Positions 34,945-47,109 of a stretch of 64,000 nt of DNA are shown here, in pieces. The DNA is taken from contig JAUZTG010000011.1 in NCBI GenBank assembly GCA_030734395.1, forward strand, positions 248,001 to 312,000. Direction: 5' to 3'. Within the stretch, counting starts at the first letter, position 1; each line of letters starts with the position of its first letter. Below the pieces are notes generated by a model, which was not told where the DNA came from, ran no database searches, and worked only from the letters and a program-made list of their open reading frames with translations. Origin of the DNA: Sarocladium kiliense (taxonomy: Eukaryota > Ascomycota > Sordariomycetes > Hypocreales > Sarocladiaceae). A program made the translations under genes and the position numbers.

Positions 34945-36423
34945 CTAGAAGTCGTCATCGAAGGTGAAGTCACCTCCGTTCGCGCCCTTGGGCTCGTCAG
35001 AGGTAGCCTCGTCCTTCTTGTGGGTGCTGGCCATGACACCAGCCTTCTGGTAGTCAGCGACGCGCTTCTCAAAGAAGTTGGTCTTGCCGCCCAGGGAGAT
35101 GTTCTCCATGAAGTCAAAGGGGTTGGTGGAGTTGTACACCTTGTCGTTGCCGAGAGCGACCAAGAGACGATCAGCAACGAACTCGATGTACTGCTGCATG
35201 AGGGTAGCGTTCATGCCGAGGAGGGCACAAGGAAGGGCGTCAGTGAGGAACTCCTTCTCGTAGACCACGGCCTCGGTGATGATATCCTCAATAACCTTCT
35301 TGCTGGGACGGTTCTTGAGGTGGGAGTGGAGCAGGCAGGCGAAGTCAGTGTGAAGACCCTCGTCACGAGAGATGAGCTCATTGGAGAAAGTAAGACCGGG
35401 CATGAGGCCACGCTTCTTGAGCCAGAAGATGGATGCGAAAGCACCGCTGAAGAAGATACCCTCGACGGCAGCAAAAGCAACGAGACGCTGGCCGAACGAG
35501 GAGTCCTTATCCGCGATCCACTTCATGGCCCAGTCGGCCTTCTTGCGAATGCAGGGGACTGATGAACAAGTTAGCGACTATGGCGGCTGAAAGGCATATA
35601 GTGGAACTCACTGGTGTCAATGGCGTTGAAAAGGTATGTGCGCTGAGCCTGCTCCTTGATGTATGTGTCGATCAAGAGGGAGTAGGTCTCAGAGTGGATG
35701 TTCTCCATCATGATCTGGAAACCGTAGAAGCAGCGAGCCTCGGGCACCTGGACCTCGGCGCTGAAGCGCTCGACGAGGTTCTCGTTGACGATACCATCGG
35801 AGGCAGCGAAGAAAGCCAGGATGTGAGAGATGAAGTACTTCTCATCATCGTTCAGGCGATTGTTCCAGTCGTGGAGATCCTTGGAGAGATCAATCTCTTC
35901 GGCAGTCCAGAATGAAGCCTCGGCCTTCTTGTACATTTGCCAGATCTGGGAAACGAATTGTTAGCTCAATTGATCTTTCAAGGCGCGTTGAGCGACCACT
36001 TTACGCGTCTTGACGCGTTACTTACCTCGTGGTACTTGATGGGAAAGAGGACAAAGCGTCCAGGGTTCTCCTGGAGGAGAGGCTCGTCGGCCTCGTCTGG
36101 CTTAGCGACAGCAGTCTCAGTCTCCTTCTCGACCTTCTTGACCTCCTCGACGGCGGGCTTGTGGTTGGCATCGATCTGCGCAGCCAGTGTGGCGACAGTC
36201 GCGTCGGGGTTGTTCTCCTTGTCGGCCGAGCTGAAATCGAGCTTCTTGACGGGAGACTCCATCTTGAAAGACTCAATGGCAGAAGCAGCCTGTCACAGAA
36301 GCGTAACACGTTAGTTATTGTGCATTCAAGCGCTCAACGGCGGCAGGAAGTTACTAGGGCAGAGACTGCGCTAGACTCGACGACGTCACGTACCTGCTTT
36401 GACGGGGTAATTTCTGCGGTCAT
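34945..36423 (-). CDS. rnr2: Ribonucleoside-diphosphate reductase small subunit
   Basis: Four exons (36423-36394, 36289-36026, 35945-35612, 35558-34945) give 413 aa. Class Ia R2 subunit; it houses the diiron-tyrosyl radical cofactor that the large subunit needs to make dNDPs. Motifs are FWTAEEIDLSKD (Asp ligand region), ENIHSETYSLLIDTY (Glu, His and the radical-Tyr region), EGIFFSGAFASIFWLK and RDEGLHTDFACLL (Glu/His ligands). The C-terminus FTFDDDF is the conserved peptide that docks on the large subunit. The variable N-terminal ~90 residues are charged. The third intron is phase 1, with its donor inside ACCAGTGAG; this choice restores IPCIRKKADW. The gene is normally cell-cycle and DNA-damage regulated; no site was identified here. 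Confidence 0.96.
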
Positions 36424-37855
36424 TGTGAATGTGGTGTGTAAGGAGGTCGATAGAACAAGCAAGAGAAGGCTTGAAGAAGAGAGACAAATGCAAGAAAGAT
36501 GTCTGTGAGCTCGACCGTGTGTGATTGATGTTGACGTGGAATAGTAGAAAGTTCACGCTCTGGAAGCTGAACGCTATTTGTAGCGCCGTCAATGAGCCGT
36601 CACGTGTTTTCGACGCGTCAAGAGCGTGTTTTGGGTGGAACCGGCGGTGGAACCACTTAAGCCGCTTCGAGGGGCTGGTCCTTGTCTAACGCGGCTGGAG
36701 CTCCCAGGTACCTTGCAGCGCGTAAATGGGCCTTGCAGAGACATGGGGACGCCAGCCGTATCCCTGCTCAGGTACCGCACTGGCTCACGACCAGCCGCTG
36801 GCTCACGACCAGCCACCAGCATTCCAACATCTTCGCCCTGTCAGACGGCTCAAGACGCGTTCAACATGGGAGTCGCGTCGAGATGGTACCCCGCTGACTT
36901 GGACCAAGCTCACAGCTTGGAACAGGGGCCAATTTGCCAACCTGGAAAAAGCCCGGTCACCAAGTGGGTTGTCCGAACGTCATTCTCCCTTATCAATCAG
37001 TAAACATGATCATCAGCGCGTCTTCCCAGTGGAGATCTTACGAGGCACAGACGAGAATTGCTCCAGCTCGGTCGTTCGGGGCGCCGGGATGGGTCTCGGA
37101 GACGGATTTACGGACATGAAATGGACGCTGGCAAGGTATGACTGGGCGTATAGCTCTTGCTAGCTCAGCTAGATCGCGAACAAGGGCGGATTGTGGGACA
37201 ACAGGTTCCAGATCTCAATTCCGACCACCTACTTAAGAGACTTTCACGGGCACTGGAAGACTGGCCTTGCGGCATACTTAGTCAGCACCGCCGCTCTTGC
37301 TGAGGCTTTCGTCACCTTTGATCAAAACGAGGCTCGCCCCATTGTATTTTTCTCCCACAGGCCACCGACTAGCCGGCAAGGTAGAACCGGGTCGAGGGCA
37401 CAGTGCAGCTGCTAACTTGGGCCACGATGTAGCACACTATTTCAAGGCCACATGTGCAAGTCACTAAGCCTGGGACACCATACAACCAGGTGCCAGGCAT
37501 ACCCAGCCGGAACCTAAACCTTGGATGTATGCCACTAGGCTACCACGTAGCCTCCTAGAGGCAAGGTCAGGCGTATTGAGGTCCTCTGTACAAAATCTTG
37601 GTATTCTTTATCTGATCTTCACAATTCATCTAGTAAAGCACACAATAAAATGTGCCCCCTCTCTGACTCTGTGCTCCGCTCCCTCAATTACACAAACATT
37701 CCGATCCTGAGACAAACACCGAACCATAACCAGAAATGGGCGCGTGGCAAAAGCAAGAAGACAGTAGTATCGTTCCGTAACACGTGAGAGTGACTGGTGT
37801 GTGGACAGCAGCCAGGAAACCCTTGAGCCGGCTCCTCGGGTCTCCGTTCGTATGC
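36424..37855. other. Intergenic, includes a small tandem repeat
   Basis: About 1.4 kb with no supported gene. Two 18-bp units TGGCTCACGACCAGCCGC / TGGCTCACGACCAGCCAC lie head to tail at 36781-36816. The stretch 37410-37760 looks AT-rich and tail-like, and could be old mobile-element debris, but no terminal repeats were found. Confidence 0.4.
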
Positions 37856-38885
37856 CTACGTACGTGGAGGCCGTTGCTGCTTGTGCAGGGTGTTGGATTG
37901 AGACGGCACGCCAGACTCGAGCTCGTGATCCCTCGCGCGGCGATCTTTATGTAGCGTGTTCGATCGGGAAGGCGCGCCAGCATTGCCAGTCTCGAGGTCG
38001 TCAGCCCTTGTCCTACCACCCCAGTTGAACCAGCCACGACTTTCCTTCTTCGTGCGAGCAGGCTCCGGTGGACCAGGTTCGTTGGGATGTGTGCCGTTGC
38101 GCTCGGGACGGGTAGTCATCGATTCTTCACGAGACGGAGGCTCTGTCACTCTGTCGAGTTCAGACTCATTATGGTTGTCGAAGAAGTCTGCTTGGCTGGG
38201 ATCGATCGTAGGGATTGGTTGACCGGATTTCTTCAGGTTCGCGCGACCCTTCTCACGGAGATGTTCTTCGAGAAGAATGGCGTTGCGGGTGTTGGCTCTG
38301 AAAACGGCATCCAGAACATCACCGGCAAATGGTATGAGGCCGACGACGAAATCGAAAGCGATGTTCATGAGCATCTTGATCTGCAATCCCATGGGGAGAC
38401 CACCTTCAACCTTGCGGCACGTCTTCATCACCAGCATCGCGAGCAGGGCGTCAAGCACGTCTCCAATGCTGTTCAGCGTTAGTCAAAGATCAACCAGGAG
38501 AGCAACAAATGGGCTACTTACGCAGGGATGAGACCTATAGCGCTGCCCCATCCAAAGCGAACACCACAGAAGGAAAACAAGGCCAGATCAAGGCGATATG
38601 CCCGACGCTTGACCTTGGTCAAGATCTGGCCATCATGCTCTGAGATGCCAGGAGGCAGGGCCTTTCTGCGCCTCTTGACCTTGCCTACCGGCTTGCCATG
38701 CCCATCAAGCTTGGTGGCAGGCACTGATTCGAAGTAAGGGTCCTATCGGTCCCGTCAGCACACCGTTGAATGGACGCGGACTGTAGCATTAGGGTGCATT
38801 CGCGACTTACCTCTTTGCCGAATTTGTTCTTAACCGTCTCTCCTAGAATCTTCTTCCCCACGATCTTTGCGACAAGAGACGCCAT
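37856..38885 (-). CDS. DUF4112 family protein
   Basis: Three exons (38885-38811, 38742-38522, 38468-37856) give 302 aa. The core has two related hydrophobic hairpins with the motif GLIPA/IGDVLDALLAML and GLIPFAGDVLDAVFRAN, the hallmark of DUF4112. The helix RRAYRLDLALFSFCGVRFGWGSA precedes them. A hydrophilic, disordered tail of about 130 residues (Glu, Arg, Pro, Asn) ends the protein and includes two similar repeats with SRSNTLHK and SQSNTLHK. Probably a membrane-associated protein; the biochemical role of the family is unknown. Divergent from Dcp2. Confidence 0.85.
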
Positions 38886-40017
38886 GGTCCTGGCTAGGGA
38901 CAGAAACTGCAGAAAAGCGAGTGGTTATTGGTTGAGCAGAATTGTGGTGATAGTGTCGAATGATTGATGGCGTGCCTGAAAGGGGCCGCCAGCGTTGTTT
39001 CAGAGAGGGTTGTGCCGGCTTCTTGTAGTCGACGGAAGGGCGGCTGGCGAAGGGAGGCAGCCGTGTGAGGTACGGTCAGAAGGGGCGAAAGAAAAGAGAT
39101 ACGTAGACGAGACAATTAGGGATCTTGACCGTTATTTCAAAATGTCTGCTCGACTCAGCAAGCCACCTCGCCCCTAATGGTCACTTTTCTTGTTTTGGGA
39201 GCCCTCCCAGCTGGATTGGTGCAATGATGTAATTCAGTGCAAGCGAGCGCTGGCAACCAGGGACTATGCAGGCACTAAACGGACTCTATGACAGTATAGT
39301 GGCTGGTAGTGCAGGACACGGACGGGTCATCTGCCGGGGCCTGAAAGCTTGGTTGCTGAGTTCTCACTGTGGCTTGTGGCTCGCACCCGCGTAAGGCGTC
39401 AGGCCTCCCGTTTGGGTTTGCACCGCCACATCTAGAATCATCGACAGGTGTGGCTGAAGCTCTCGACCGTGGCATTAGTGGCTAGTGTGCGGGATCTCAC
39501 ACAGTGACCAATCACTTCGTCTCCAGGCCTTAGTAAGACACGCACAGTGCCGATAGCACCCACCATTGTCCCGTTGTCGGGCTCGCGCGGCCGCCCAAGC
39601 CTCGACTGACGATGCGGTCCGTTTGTGCTTCATCCTCAACCACCGTTTGGCCCTTCGCCCTCACTACTTCTGACACCATCACGAACATCTCTCGCTGCGC
39701 CTCACATCGCTTGGTTCTCTCTGATTGTCCCGTTTCCTTTTCCGCGATCCTAGCATCGTCGACTCATCGCAAGGTCCCGCGCCAAATCGTCCACGCATCC
39801 GGCTGAGGTTCGCATCCGGCCACCTGGACATCTCCCTCGCCGTCCCACATTTCTGCCCGACCATGAACATCGCGTCTTCGCCCTTACGATACCAGTACTT
39901 CCCTACAGAATCCTGAGAGCACCGAACACGCCCACGTCGAAATACCCGCCCTGCATTACTATTGCGCGATCGAAGCCTGTCCATCTTTGCTAGAGCATGG
40001 GTTGAGAGCACTGCATC
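38886..40017. other. Divergent promoter region, DUF4112 / Dcp2
   Basis: 1.13 kb between two divergent start codons. Several short upstream frames precede Dcp2 on the plus strand. No other gene recognised. Confidence 0.5.
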
Positions 40018-42491
40018 ATGGCTGGGACACAGATGCAGTTGGAAGATTGTACGCGGCCCACGACGTCGATATTATCCCGAGAGATGCACATGCTGACTAT
40101 GACATAGGGTTGGACGACCTTTGTGTCCGCTTCATCATCAATCTCCCACAAGAAGACCTATCGTCCGTCGCTCGAATATGTTTCCAAGTCGAGGAAGCGC
40201 AGTGGTTCTACGAGGACTTCATCCGTCCTCTAGATCCCACCCTGCCGTCCATGACGCTTCGCACTTTCTGCCTGCGCATGTTTCAGCACTGTCCTCTCCT
40301 CGCGTCCTTCTCTGTCGAGAACCATACTCAAGCCTTCGAGGAGTTTCTTCAGTACAAGACGCGCGTTCCCGTTCGCGGCGCCATCCTGTTGAACTCCGAA
40401 ATGGATTCGACCGTGCTCGTCAAGGGCTGGAAGAAGGGTGCGAACTGGAGTTTTCCTCGAGGAAAAATCAACAAAGACGAGGACGACCTGGACTGTGCCA
40501 TTCGCGAGGTGTACGAAGAGACTGGATTGGACCTCCGAGCCGCTGGCCTGGTGCCCAAGGAAAACAAGCCCAAGTACATTGAAATCTCCATGCGAGAACA
40601 GCAACTTCGACTCTACGTCTTCCGCGATGTCCCCATGGATACCCACTTCGCTCCACGCACAAGGAAGGAGATTAGCAAGATTGAATGGTATAAGCTCTCT
40701 GAGCTGCCTGCCTTCCGGCGCAAGGGCGCTGCTGATGATGCCGGCAATCCAAATACCAACAACACCAACGCCAACAAGTTTTACATGGTTGCACCCTTTC
40801 TCGTCCCGCTCAAGAAATGGGTTCTCACGCAAAAGAGGCATGATTCGAAGCGTGCGGCCAACGCGCATGCCAATCTTCAGCATCACATGTCTGTTGACGA
40901 GGGCATTACCGAGGACGATGCCTACATTCAACCCGAACCTATGATGCAACATCAGATGCCAGGTCCAGCAGCGCATGCTCTAGAATCCGCTACCCAGGAG
41001 CTTCAGCGTCTCCTCAAGGTTCAGCCTCCCACTCAAGGTCTACAGACAGCAGAGGTATCTCAGTCCGACAAGGGCAGTGCACTTTTGTCTATCCTTCAAC
41101 CCAGGAGCAACGGTGCCGCACAATACCAGCAACAGTACCAGAATCACCAGCAACACCAGCATCAGCAAGAGCAACAGCAACAGGGTCATGTCCCTCATAC
41201 GCCGCTCGATCATGTCTTCGCTCAAGCGCCGCAACCACGCAACCCTCACCACCACAACAACGCGAGGGAGGCACCCGTGAACCCACAACAGATGCCACCC
41301 AGCTTTCCTCTCGGCCATGGACAGCAGCCTGCTTCCTGGCAGTACTCAAATCAACAAGCTGGTCCTCCTCAAATGCCGCCTCAGCCAGCATGGCCTTTCC
41401 TGCCTCAACATCAGCAACCGCAGCAGCCCTCTTATGCCAGTCAGCCGGTCAATCTCGTTCACCCACAGCCTCTGCCTCCTCAAGTCCAGCGCGCCATCTT
41501 CAATCAAAGCGCCTTCCAGGAGAGCAGCCAGCAAGGCGGTCACGGCGCAGCCCCTGCAGTCCAGCAGCAGCAGCAGCCGCAACAACAACAGCAGCAGTTT
41601 GCTCAGCACGCCCAGCATCCTCCCCAGCAACAACATCAAGCTGCTCCAGCTCCTGGCGGCGCACCACTGACTGGTCAATCCATGGCTCTTCTCAATGCCT
41701 TCAAGCGAGCCCCGGCTGTTGCCTCAAACGAAAACGAGAGACAGAACCCACACAGTCATCCGTTCCCACAGCAGCAGCAACCGCAGCAACAACATCACCA
41801 GGCTGCTCCTCCAGTCCAAGCCCACCTCGGCCAGCTCGCCGTCCCATCGTACACCAATCCCCCTCCCACCGCTCCCACAAACCCTTCAAACCTCCACCAC
41901 CAAACCGGTCCCGGCCCCGTCGTCAGCCCCAAGGAACTCGCCGGCATCGGCGTCATCCCCCAAAAGGCCGACCACCGCAACGCCCTCCTCGGGATGTTCA
42001 AATCCCCTACCACAAAACACGCCTCCCCTTCCCCGGCAACCACCACACAACAGCAAACCCCGCCAACACACCTCATCCCCACCCTCTCCAACCTCTCCAT
42101 CTCACCAAACTCCCAAAACACTCCCCCTCGCATCCTCAAACGCGGCCAGGACCCTTCTTCCTCCCTCTCCCAATCCTCCATCTCCCCCGCAACTCGTCCG
42201 ATTCAACCGCAGCAGCAGCAACAGCAACAAGCCCCTCCCGCCGCTCAAAAGTCCCAACTCCTCTCCCTCTTCGGCAAACAACAGGCTCCAACCTCCTCCG
42301 CGGGACCAAACAGCCCCCTCGCCGGTTCATCGTCCATCGCCTCACAGGAAGATCGGAAGACGGGACCGGCTTCCGCCGCGGGGAGCAACATGTCGAGACG
42401 AGGAAGCGAGACGCCGATTTCCCCGGCGGATCAGAACTTCTTGTTGGGTTATCTGCAGTCTGTGACGAACAATGCTACGGCGTCGCGGTGA
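40018..42491 (+). CDS. dcp2: mRNA-decapping enzyme subunit 2 (Dcp2)
   Basis: Two exons (40018-40048, 40108-42491) give 804 aa. The 31-nt first exon completes MAGTQMQLEDWLDDLCVRFIINLP, the conserved N-terminal regulatory domain. Without it the frame would run into an unrelated leader. The Nudix domain starts near residue 96 (VPVRGAILLN). The Nudix box begins at Gly129 and ends REVYEETGLDL (143-153), with catalytic Glu144, Glu147 and Glu148. Box B follows (EISKIEWYKLSELP). From about residue 280 the protein is disordered and Gln/Pro-rich, with several poly-Gln runs and short Leu-rich motifs (LLSIL, ALLNAFK, NALLGMFK, LLSLFGK) of the kind that bind Edc3/Pat1. It removes the m7G cap during 5'-3' mRNA decay in P-bodies. 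Confidence 0.94.
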
Positions 42492-42871
42492 AGAGTAGAT
42501 GTGATTCGAGGCGGTTTTACCTTGGGCGTCTTTGTTGTTGGGATCCATGCAGTTGGTGGTCTGCACTTGGGAGATGTGGAAATGCCATTTGGCCCATTAC
42601 TACAGCATGGGTAGCGTCACATACTTCGTATCAGCTCAATATTGACGTCTTCTGGGCCACAAGCCTCAAGCAGGCCATCGCGTGTACTATGCCCTTACAC
42701 ATTGATATGACTGCCCCCTGACATGTGCATGAGTGAACACGACTTCCATTCTTTCAAACTTTTGTCTCATTCTGCACCCACCTACTCATATTTCCACCTA
42801 GTTTTCCAGAGCCCCACACTTGACAGACGGACGTTCATTGACATCGATCACGCAGCAGGACTGTGCTCAAT
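42492..42871. other. Convergent intergenic region
   Basis: 380 bp between the Dcp2 and RRM-protein stop codons. Nothing else seen. Confidence 0.5.
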
Positions 42872-44187
42872 CTAGACATCCCTATCAACCGAAAGCATCT
42901 CGTAACGATTCACGGGCTTGGCAGACCTCTGTGGTGGGCTGGGGATGGTGTACCGGATCTTCTTAGGTCCGTCCGTTGGCGAATCCGTACACTCATCGAG
43001 ATCCCATTCCATGCGGCAGTGTCTGTATCGGCTATCTCACGAGTTAGTCATCATCCGCATCAACTTGTGGCGCCGGATACTTACAGTCTGCTGCTCATAC
43101 AGGTACGTGCAAAGACAGCCCCAGAAATGGAGTTGGTCTTGATGTAGCAGTCACGATCAGTAAACTCGACGCTGATGACACGGAGATCGTGAATATGCTC
43201 CAGATCTTCCTTAATGCTTTCTGGAGTCTGGAATGAATCACACTGCCGCACAATGAAGTTCCGCGTGGCGCCACCACGGATCGACCATGCGAGCTGACCG
43301 GAAACAGTCTTCTGGAAATCGTTCCAGCTGACATCAACACGCTTCGACTTGATATAAAGATCATTCTTCCGAGTGTAGTCGTAGAAAGCCTGTGCTTCGT
43401 GCTCGTAAACGAAAGAGACGACGGCGGCTTTTTCCTTGTATCGTTGGTAAATTTCGAGGATTTGACCACCACGTATCGCTGCTGCAATGTCCGAAATGCC
43501 GGTGGTAACAGTCAGATTGTCCAGGCGCAACGATCTCTTCGCATGACGAGCGACCGAGTTGCGCGGGGTCTCATCAGTACCCAGCTCAGCATTTGACGGC
43601 GTGTGCGAGACGGGCGGCTCGTCGTTCTCTGGAGAGTCAGGACTGTGGCTAGGATCCTCGTTGTCTTTGTTCATCCATGTTGAGACACGAGTCTGCAGGC
43701 CCGAAGGACGGAAAATGTCAGCTTTTGCGGACATGGGCTTGCGTGTGACAGATGTGTGCTTTCCTGGGAAAGCTACACTTGAGACTGCGCTTCTGACTTC
43801 GTGTTCCCTCGAGTGACCGTCGGCAGCGGGCATATGGTACGAATGCGCCGTCGCACCACCGACCGTCTCATTTGAAGGTGATATCGAGTTCTCATTGCTG
43901 TATTTCTACTTGATTGTTAACATTTGGCATGCTTAATCGTCGCCTTCCATCCGAAGAAAATATACCTCAATGATTTCGGGATCGGCCCCGAGAGAAATGA
44001 GGTTGGATCGCAAATTGGCTGCTCGAAGGTCAGCAAGGCAGAGAACATGCCAGGGCTCCGGGCTCCAGGGCTCACTGTATCGTCGAGAAAGCTCGACTAG
44101 AACATCATGTTCGGCTTGAGTGATTCGTAGAATGGCGGGCTCGTCAGGGGCTGGAGCACAATTGGCTGCGGCATTGAGGTTCGACAT
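42872..44187 (-). CDS. RRM-type RNA-binding protein of unknown role
   Basis: Three exons (44187-43966, 43905-43085, 43031-42872) give 400 aa. The N-terminal 74 residues contain a helical segment (ILRITQAEHDVLVELSRRY, WHVLCLADLRAANLRSNLISLG). After a disordered linker come two degenerate RRM-like units. The first (about 185-260) is RSLRLDNLTVTTGISDIAAAI with VVSFVYEHEAQAFYDYTR. The second starts at TRNFIVRQCDSF and runs through VISVEFTDRDCYIKTNSISGAVFAR. The end is RYRHCRMEWDLDEC plus a basic tail. RNP motifs lack the usual aromatic residues, so RNA binding is likely but not certain. The acceptor after CAAGTAG (43906) keeps the frame; the nearer TACAG acceptor would create a stop. No name can be assigned. 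Confidence 0.7.
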
Positions 44188-45781
44188 GGACGATGGCTGT
44201 AGGGGGTTATGAGCCCAAGATGAAGCCAATGACGGATTCGAGAAGGGGTTCCTACATACGAGAAAGGAGAGGTTATGTCAGCCCCAAAGCGTCGCTCACA
44301 GTAGAGCAGCCCAAGGACACAGCTAGCATAGGCATACCTTGTAGTAAAAGAGGCCATGTTGAACTTAGCTGGTTGAGCTATGATGGGTCTTGACCTAGAT
44401 GTTGAGTTGCAGACACACGAGCCAAAGGAGAACAGCAAATGCTTCAATCGGAGGAAACAAAACGGGAGACGGGTGCACAGCAGGCAGGAGTGGCAGAAGC
44501 AGCTGGAAGCCAGCAGGAACTGAACAAGGCGTGCTTGCTGAAAGGGTATGGGGCAGATGCAGCGGGCCGACGGCAGGTGGCCGTGTATTTGGGCTGGACA
44601 GGTGGAATGAAGCGGAAGCTGAGGCTGCTCGAAGAGCTTGGATAGGTATGGAAGAGGAGGTTGGTCTGGATGAGATCAAGAGACGAGGGGATTGAGAACA
44701 GGAGATGGATGGGTTTATATATTCGTCGAGGCCAGATTCGAGTAGCCTGCCATCTTCACTTACGAGCTGGTAAGTAGGAGGAGGAGCGAAGACCCTGGCT
44801 GGACACTCGCAGCAAACGAACAGAATTCTGACAGAAATCGGAAGCGCCTTATGGATTCGGAATCTGGAAGCAAAAAGCAGCAAACAAATACATCATTCCG
44901 TCGACTATCTGGGAGGAGCAGCAGCAAGGCCTGTGACAAGTCGCACGCCCTCCCCCGCCTTCGGCCATCCTTCAGCTGTTGGGCTGGCCATGATAACGAC
45001 CAACAGCCACCAAGCGCTTTGGTTGGTCGGGGAGGTTTGCTAGGCGCGCGTCTTGAGCACTCGTTGGCTACGGGCACAGTCACAGGACGACAAGACATGT
45101 TTGCTGCTGATACCGTGTCTGCACACTGTACTGTATTTCTGGGAAAGGTGGTGTCGTGTGTTGGTTTGCTGCCCGATATTGGCTGCGTTGCTGCACAGTT
45201 CTGTTTGCTGCGGCGCCAGTCAATGGATCTCGAGGGGGAGGGTGAGAGGTTGAGAAGTTCGCCATGGTACATAGGTCTTGAGAGCGATACGGAATCATTG
45301 TGTAGATACTGCGCAGTGCGTGGCATTGCAGACAAACATATGTGAGATGCGTTGTCGAGTGTGGCTGCTGCGTGAATGAGGAGGTCTGGAGTGGGCGGCC
45401 ATCGTCGTGCGATCACTCGACCTCGCGGAAGCACCAGAAAATAGGGGACAAACCCAGTTCTAACGACGAGAAACAGAATCTTGACTTGCTTCCTCAATGG
45501 GAAGTGTCTGAATGTTGTTTTTGAGCGCCTGTGGGGAAGAAGTGCTTTGGCGTTGTATGCTTACACTCCTCCCACCTCGAGCCCTCTTAGTAGTTTAAAT
45601 ACGTTAGTCTTGCTTCTAGAACCTAGTATCTTCTTACCTATCCTACCTTATTCATATGCTTCAGAAGGCCGATCTTTCAATCACCTGCAACCCTCTATCA
45701 TGACACGCTGGGAACTTGACTCTATCCTGGGCTGATCTTCACTTCCTCCACCGAGATTTCTCAATCAGCTACCCCCCAATC
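44188..45781. other. Long intergenic region
   Basis: 1.6 kb between the divergent RRM-protein and amidohydrolase starts. Overlapping frames on both strands are low-complexity or Arg/Ser-rich and show no domain. Possibly a long 5' leader of the RRM gene. Confidence 0.45.
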
Positions 45782-46672
45782 ATGATGGCATACATTGATG
45801 TTCCTCCGCAAGCGTGGAACTGCCACATGCACTGTCTTGATCCCGATAAGTTTCCCTACAAGGCAAGTCGAACATACACACCTCAGCCGGCCGAGCTCGA
45901 AAACCTCATTGAGGCATGCTCGACAGACAACGTCGTGATTGTCCAAGCAACGATTGAAAATGGACCCGAGGGTCTTGTCGAAGCACTCGAGCGATGTCGA
46001 GTAGAATGGGCAGACAAAACTGCTAGGGGCATTGTCCTTCTCAATGAGGATTCCCCGACGCCCTTGCATGAGCTCAGTGCCGACACTTTCGCGAAGCTCC
46101 ATGCACTCGGAGTGCGCTCTATACGAGTTCACGGCGCCTTTGGAACTGCAGGCTCAAATGCCGGCTGGGTGATCGAGCAATTCCGCAAGGCGGCAGGGCT
46201 CATTGGGGTCACAGAGTACGGATGGAGTATCTCTGCTCAACTTCCTCTCCACACATGGGCGGCCGTCACCGATACGCTACTAAAGGACTCCCGGCTCTCT
46301 ACGTGCACTTTTGTCATCGACCACAATGGCAGCACAACACCCGAGGACACGGGGACTGAGGCGTTAGACACGCTCATCAGACTCCTTAGGTCCAGGAGGG
46401 CTTACATCAAGATCGGAGCTCTGCATCGGAGATCGCCCGAGGACATCTCACGCATGCGGCCCATAGTTCAGACGATGGCAACCACGGCTCCGTATGCCCT
46501 TTTATGGGGCAGCGACTGGCCGCACTGCAACTCCAAAGCGACTGGTCCGGAACCAGCGCCGCCCTTGGCTGGGGTTGACACGATGGCAGAGCTGGAATGC
46601 CTCCGAAGCTGGCTGACGGACGAGCAGTGGATGGCGATGCTGGTGGACAATCCTGCACGAGTCTTTTCCTAG
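45782..46672 (+). CDS. Amidohydrolase-2 family hydrolase (LigI/lactonase-like)
   Basis: Single exon, 296 aa from the ATG at 45782. A TIM-barrel metallohydrolase: NCHMHCLDPDKFPY gives the HxH-like first strand. Later strands are VVIVQATIE, GIVLLNE, IRVHGAF and FVIDHNG (His), and the barrel closes with LLWGSDWPH, carrying the catalytic Asp. This pattern is that of 2-pyrone-4,6-dicarboxylate lactonase-type enzymes and related sugar lactonases. The substrate is unknown. The downstream gene on the same strand encodes an organic-anion permease, suggesting uptake then ring opening of a small acid or lactone (inference). Confidence 0.82.
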   Translation: MMAYIDVPPQAWNCHMHCLDPDKFPYKASRTYTPQPAELENLIEACSTDNVVIVQATIENGPEGLVEALERCRVEWADKTARGIVLLNEDSPTPLHELSADTFAKLHALGVRSIRVHGAFGTAGSNAGWVIEQFRKAAGLIGVTEYGWSISAQLPLHTWAAVTDTLLKDSRLSTCTFVIDHNGSTTPEDTGTEALDTLIRLLRSRRAYIKIGALHRRSPEDISRMRPIVQTMATTAPYALLWGSDWPHCNSKATGPEPAPPLAGVDTMAELECLRSWLTDEQWMAMLVDNPARVFS

Positions 46673-47109
46673 TGAGGAACGGATGAGTTGGTGAGTCGCC
46701 TTTGAGCCTTTTGAAAGGAGGATAGCGCAGCTCACTACGGTGCCGGGCTTCCGAGCGGACTGCCCCCGACACTTGGGGTCCGAAATGCCGGGGATGGCGG
46801 GGCAGAAGGCGGTGGTAGTTTTCTTCCCCAGGTTTAGCGGTTGGCTACTATTCGAGACGTGGGGAGGACTGGGGGAACACTTGGGGTTGTAGTCAGATCA
46901 TTATGAGAAACGAGATAGCTACTTCCCAGTGATGACGAGAATTATAAAGGCCGTGGCCTCCCTCGGAAAGCACCAGCGTATGTGATCAATCATCAGACGC
47001 CTCTTCACTTTGCTGGCCATCTCCCAACCCTCCTCTCTCCGTCTATCCAGCTTCTATTTCTATTCTTCCCAAGTCTACCTATCTCTAGATTCCTCAGTGG
47101 CCTTACACG
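46673..47109. other. Short intergenic region
   Basis: 437 bp containing the promoter of the permease gene; a pyrimidine-rich leader precedes 47110. Nothing else seen. Confidence 0.5.

Noticed and set aside
37410..37760. Possible solo LTR or retrotransposon tail in the AT-rich stretch after the RNR gene
   Set aside because: No matching second repeat, TG...CA ends, target duplication or primer-binding site could be identified.
44395..45497. Long frames (up to 245 codons) on the minus strand between the RRM and amidohydrolase genes
   Set aside because: Composition is biased, no domain is visible and both strands are open, as expected for GC-rich non-coding DNA.
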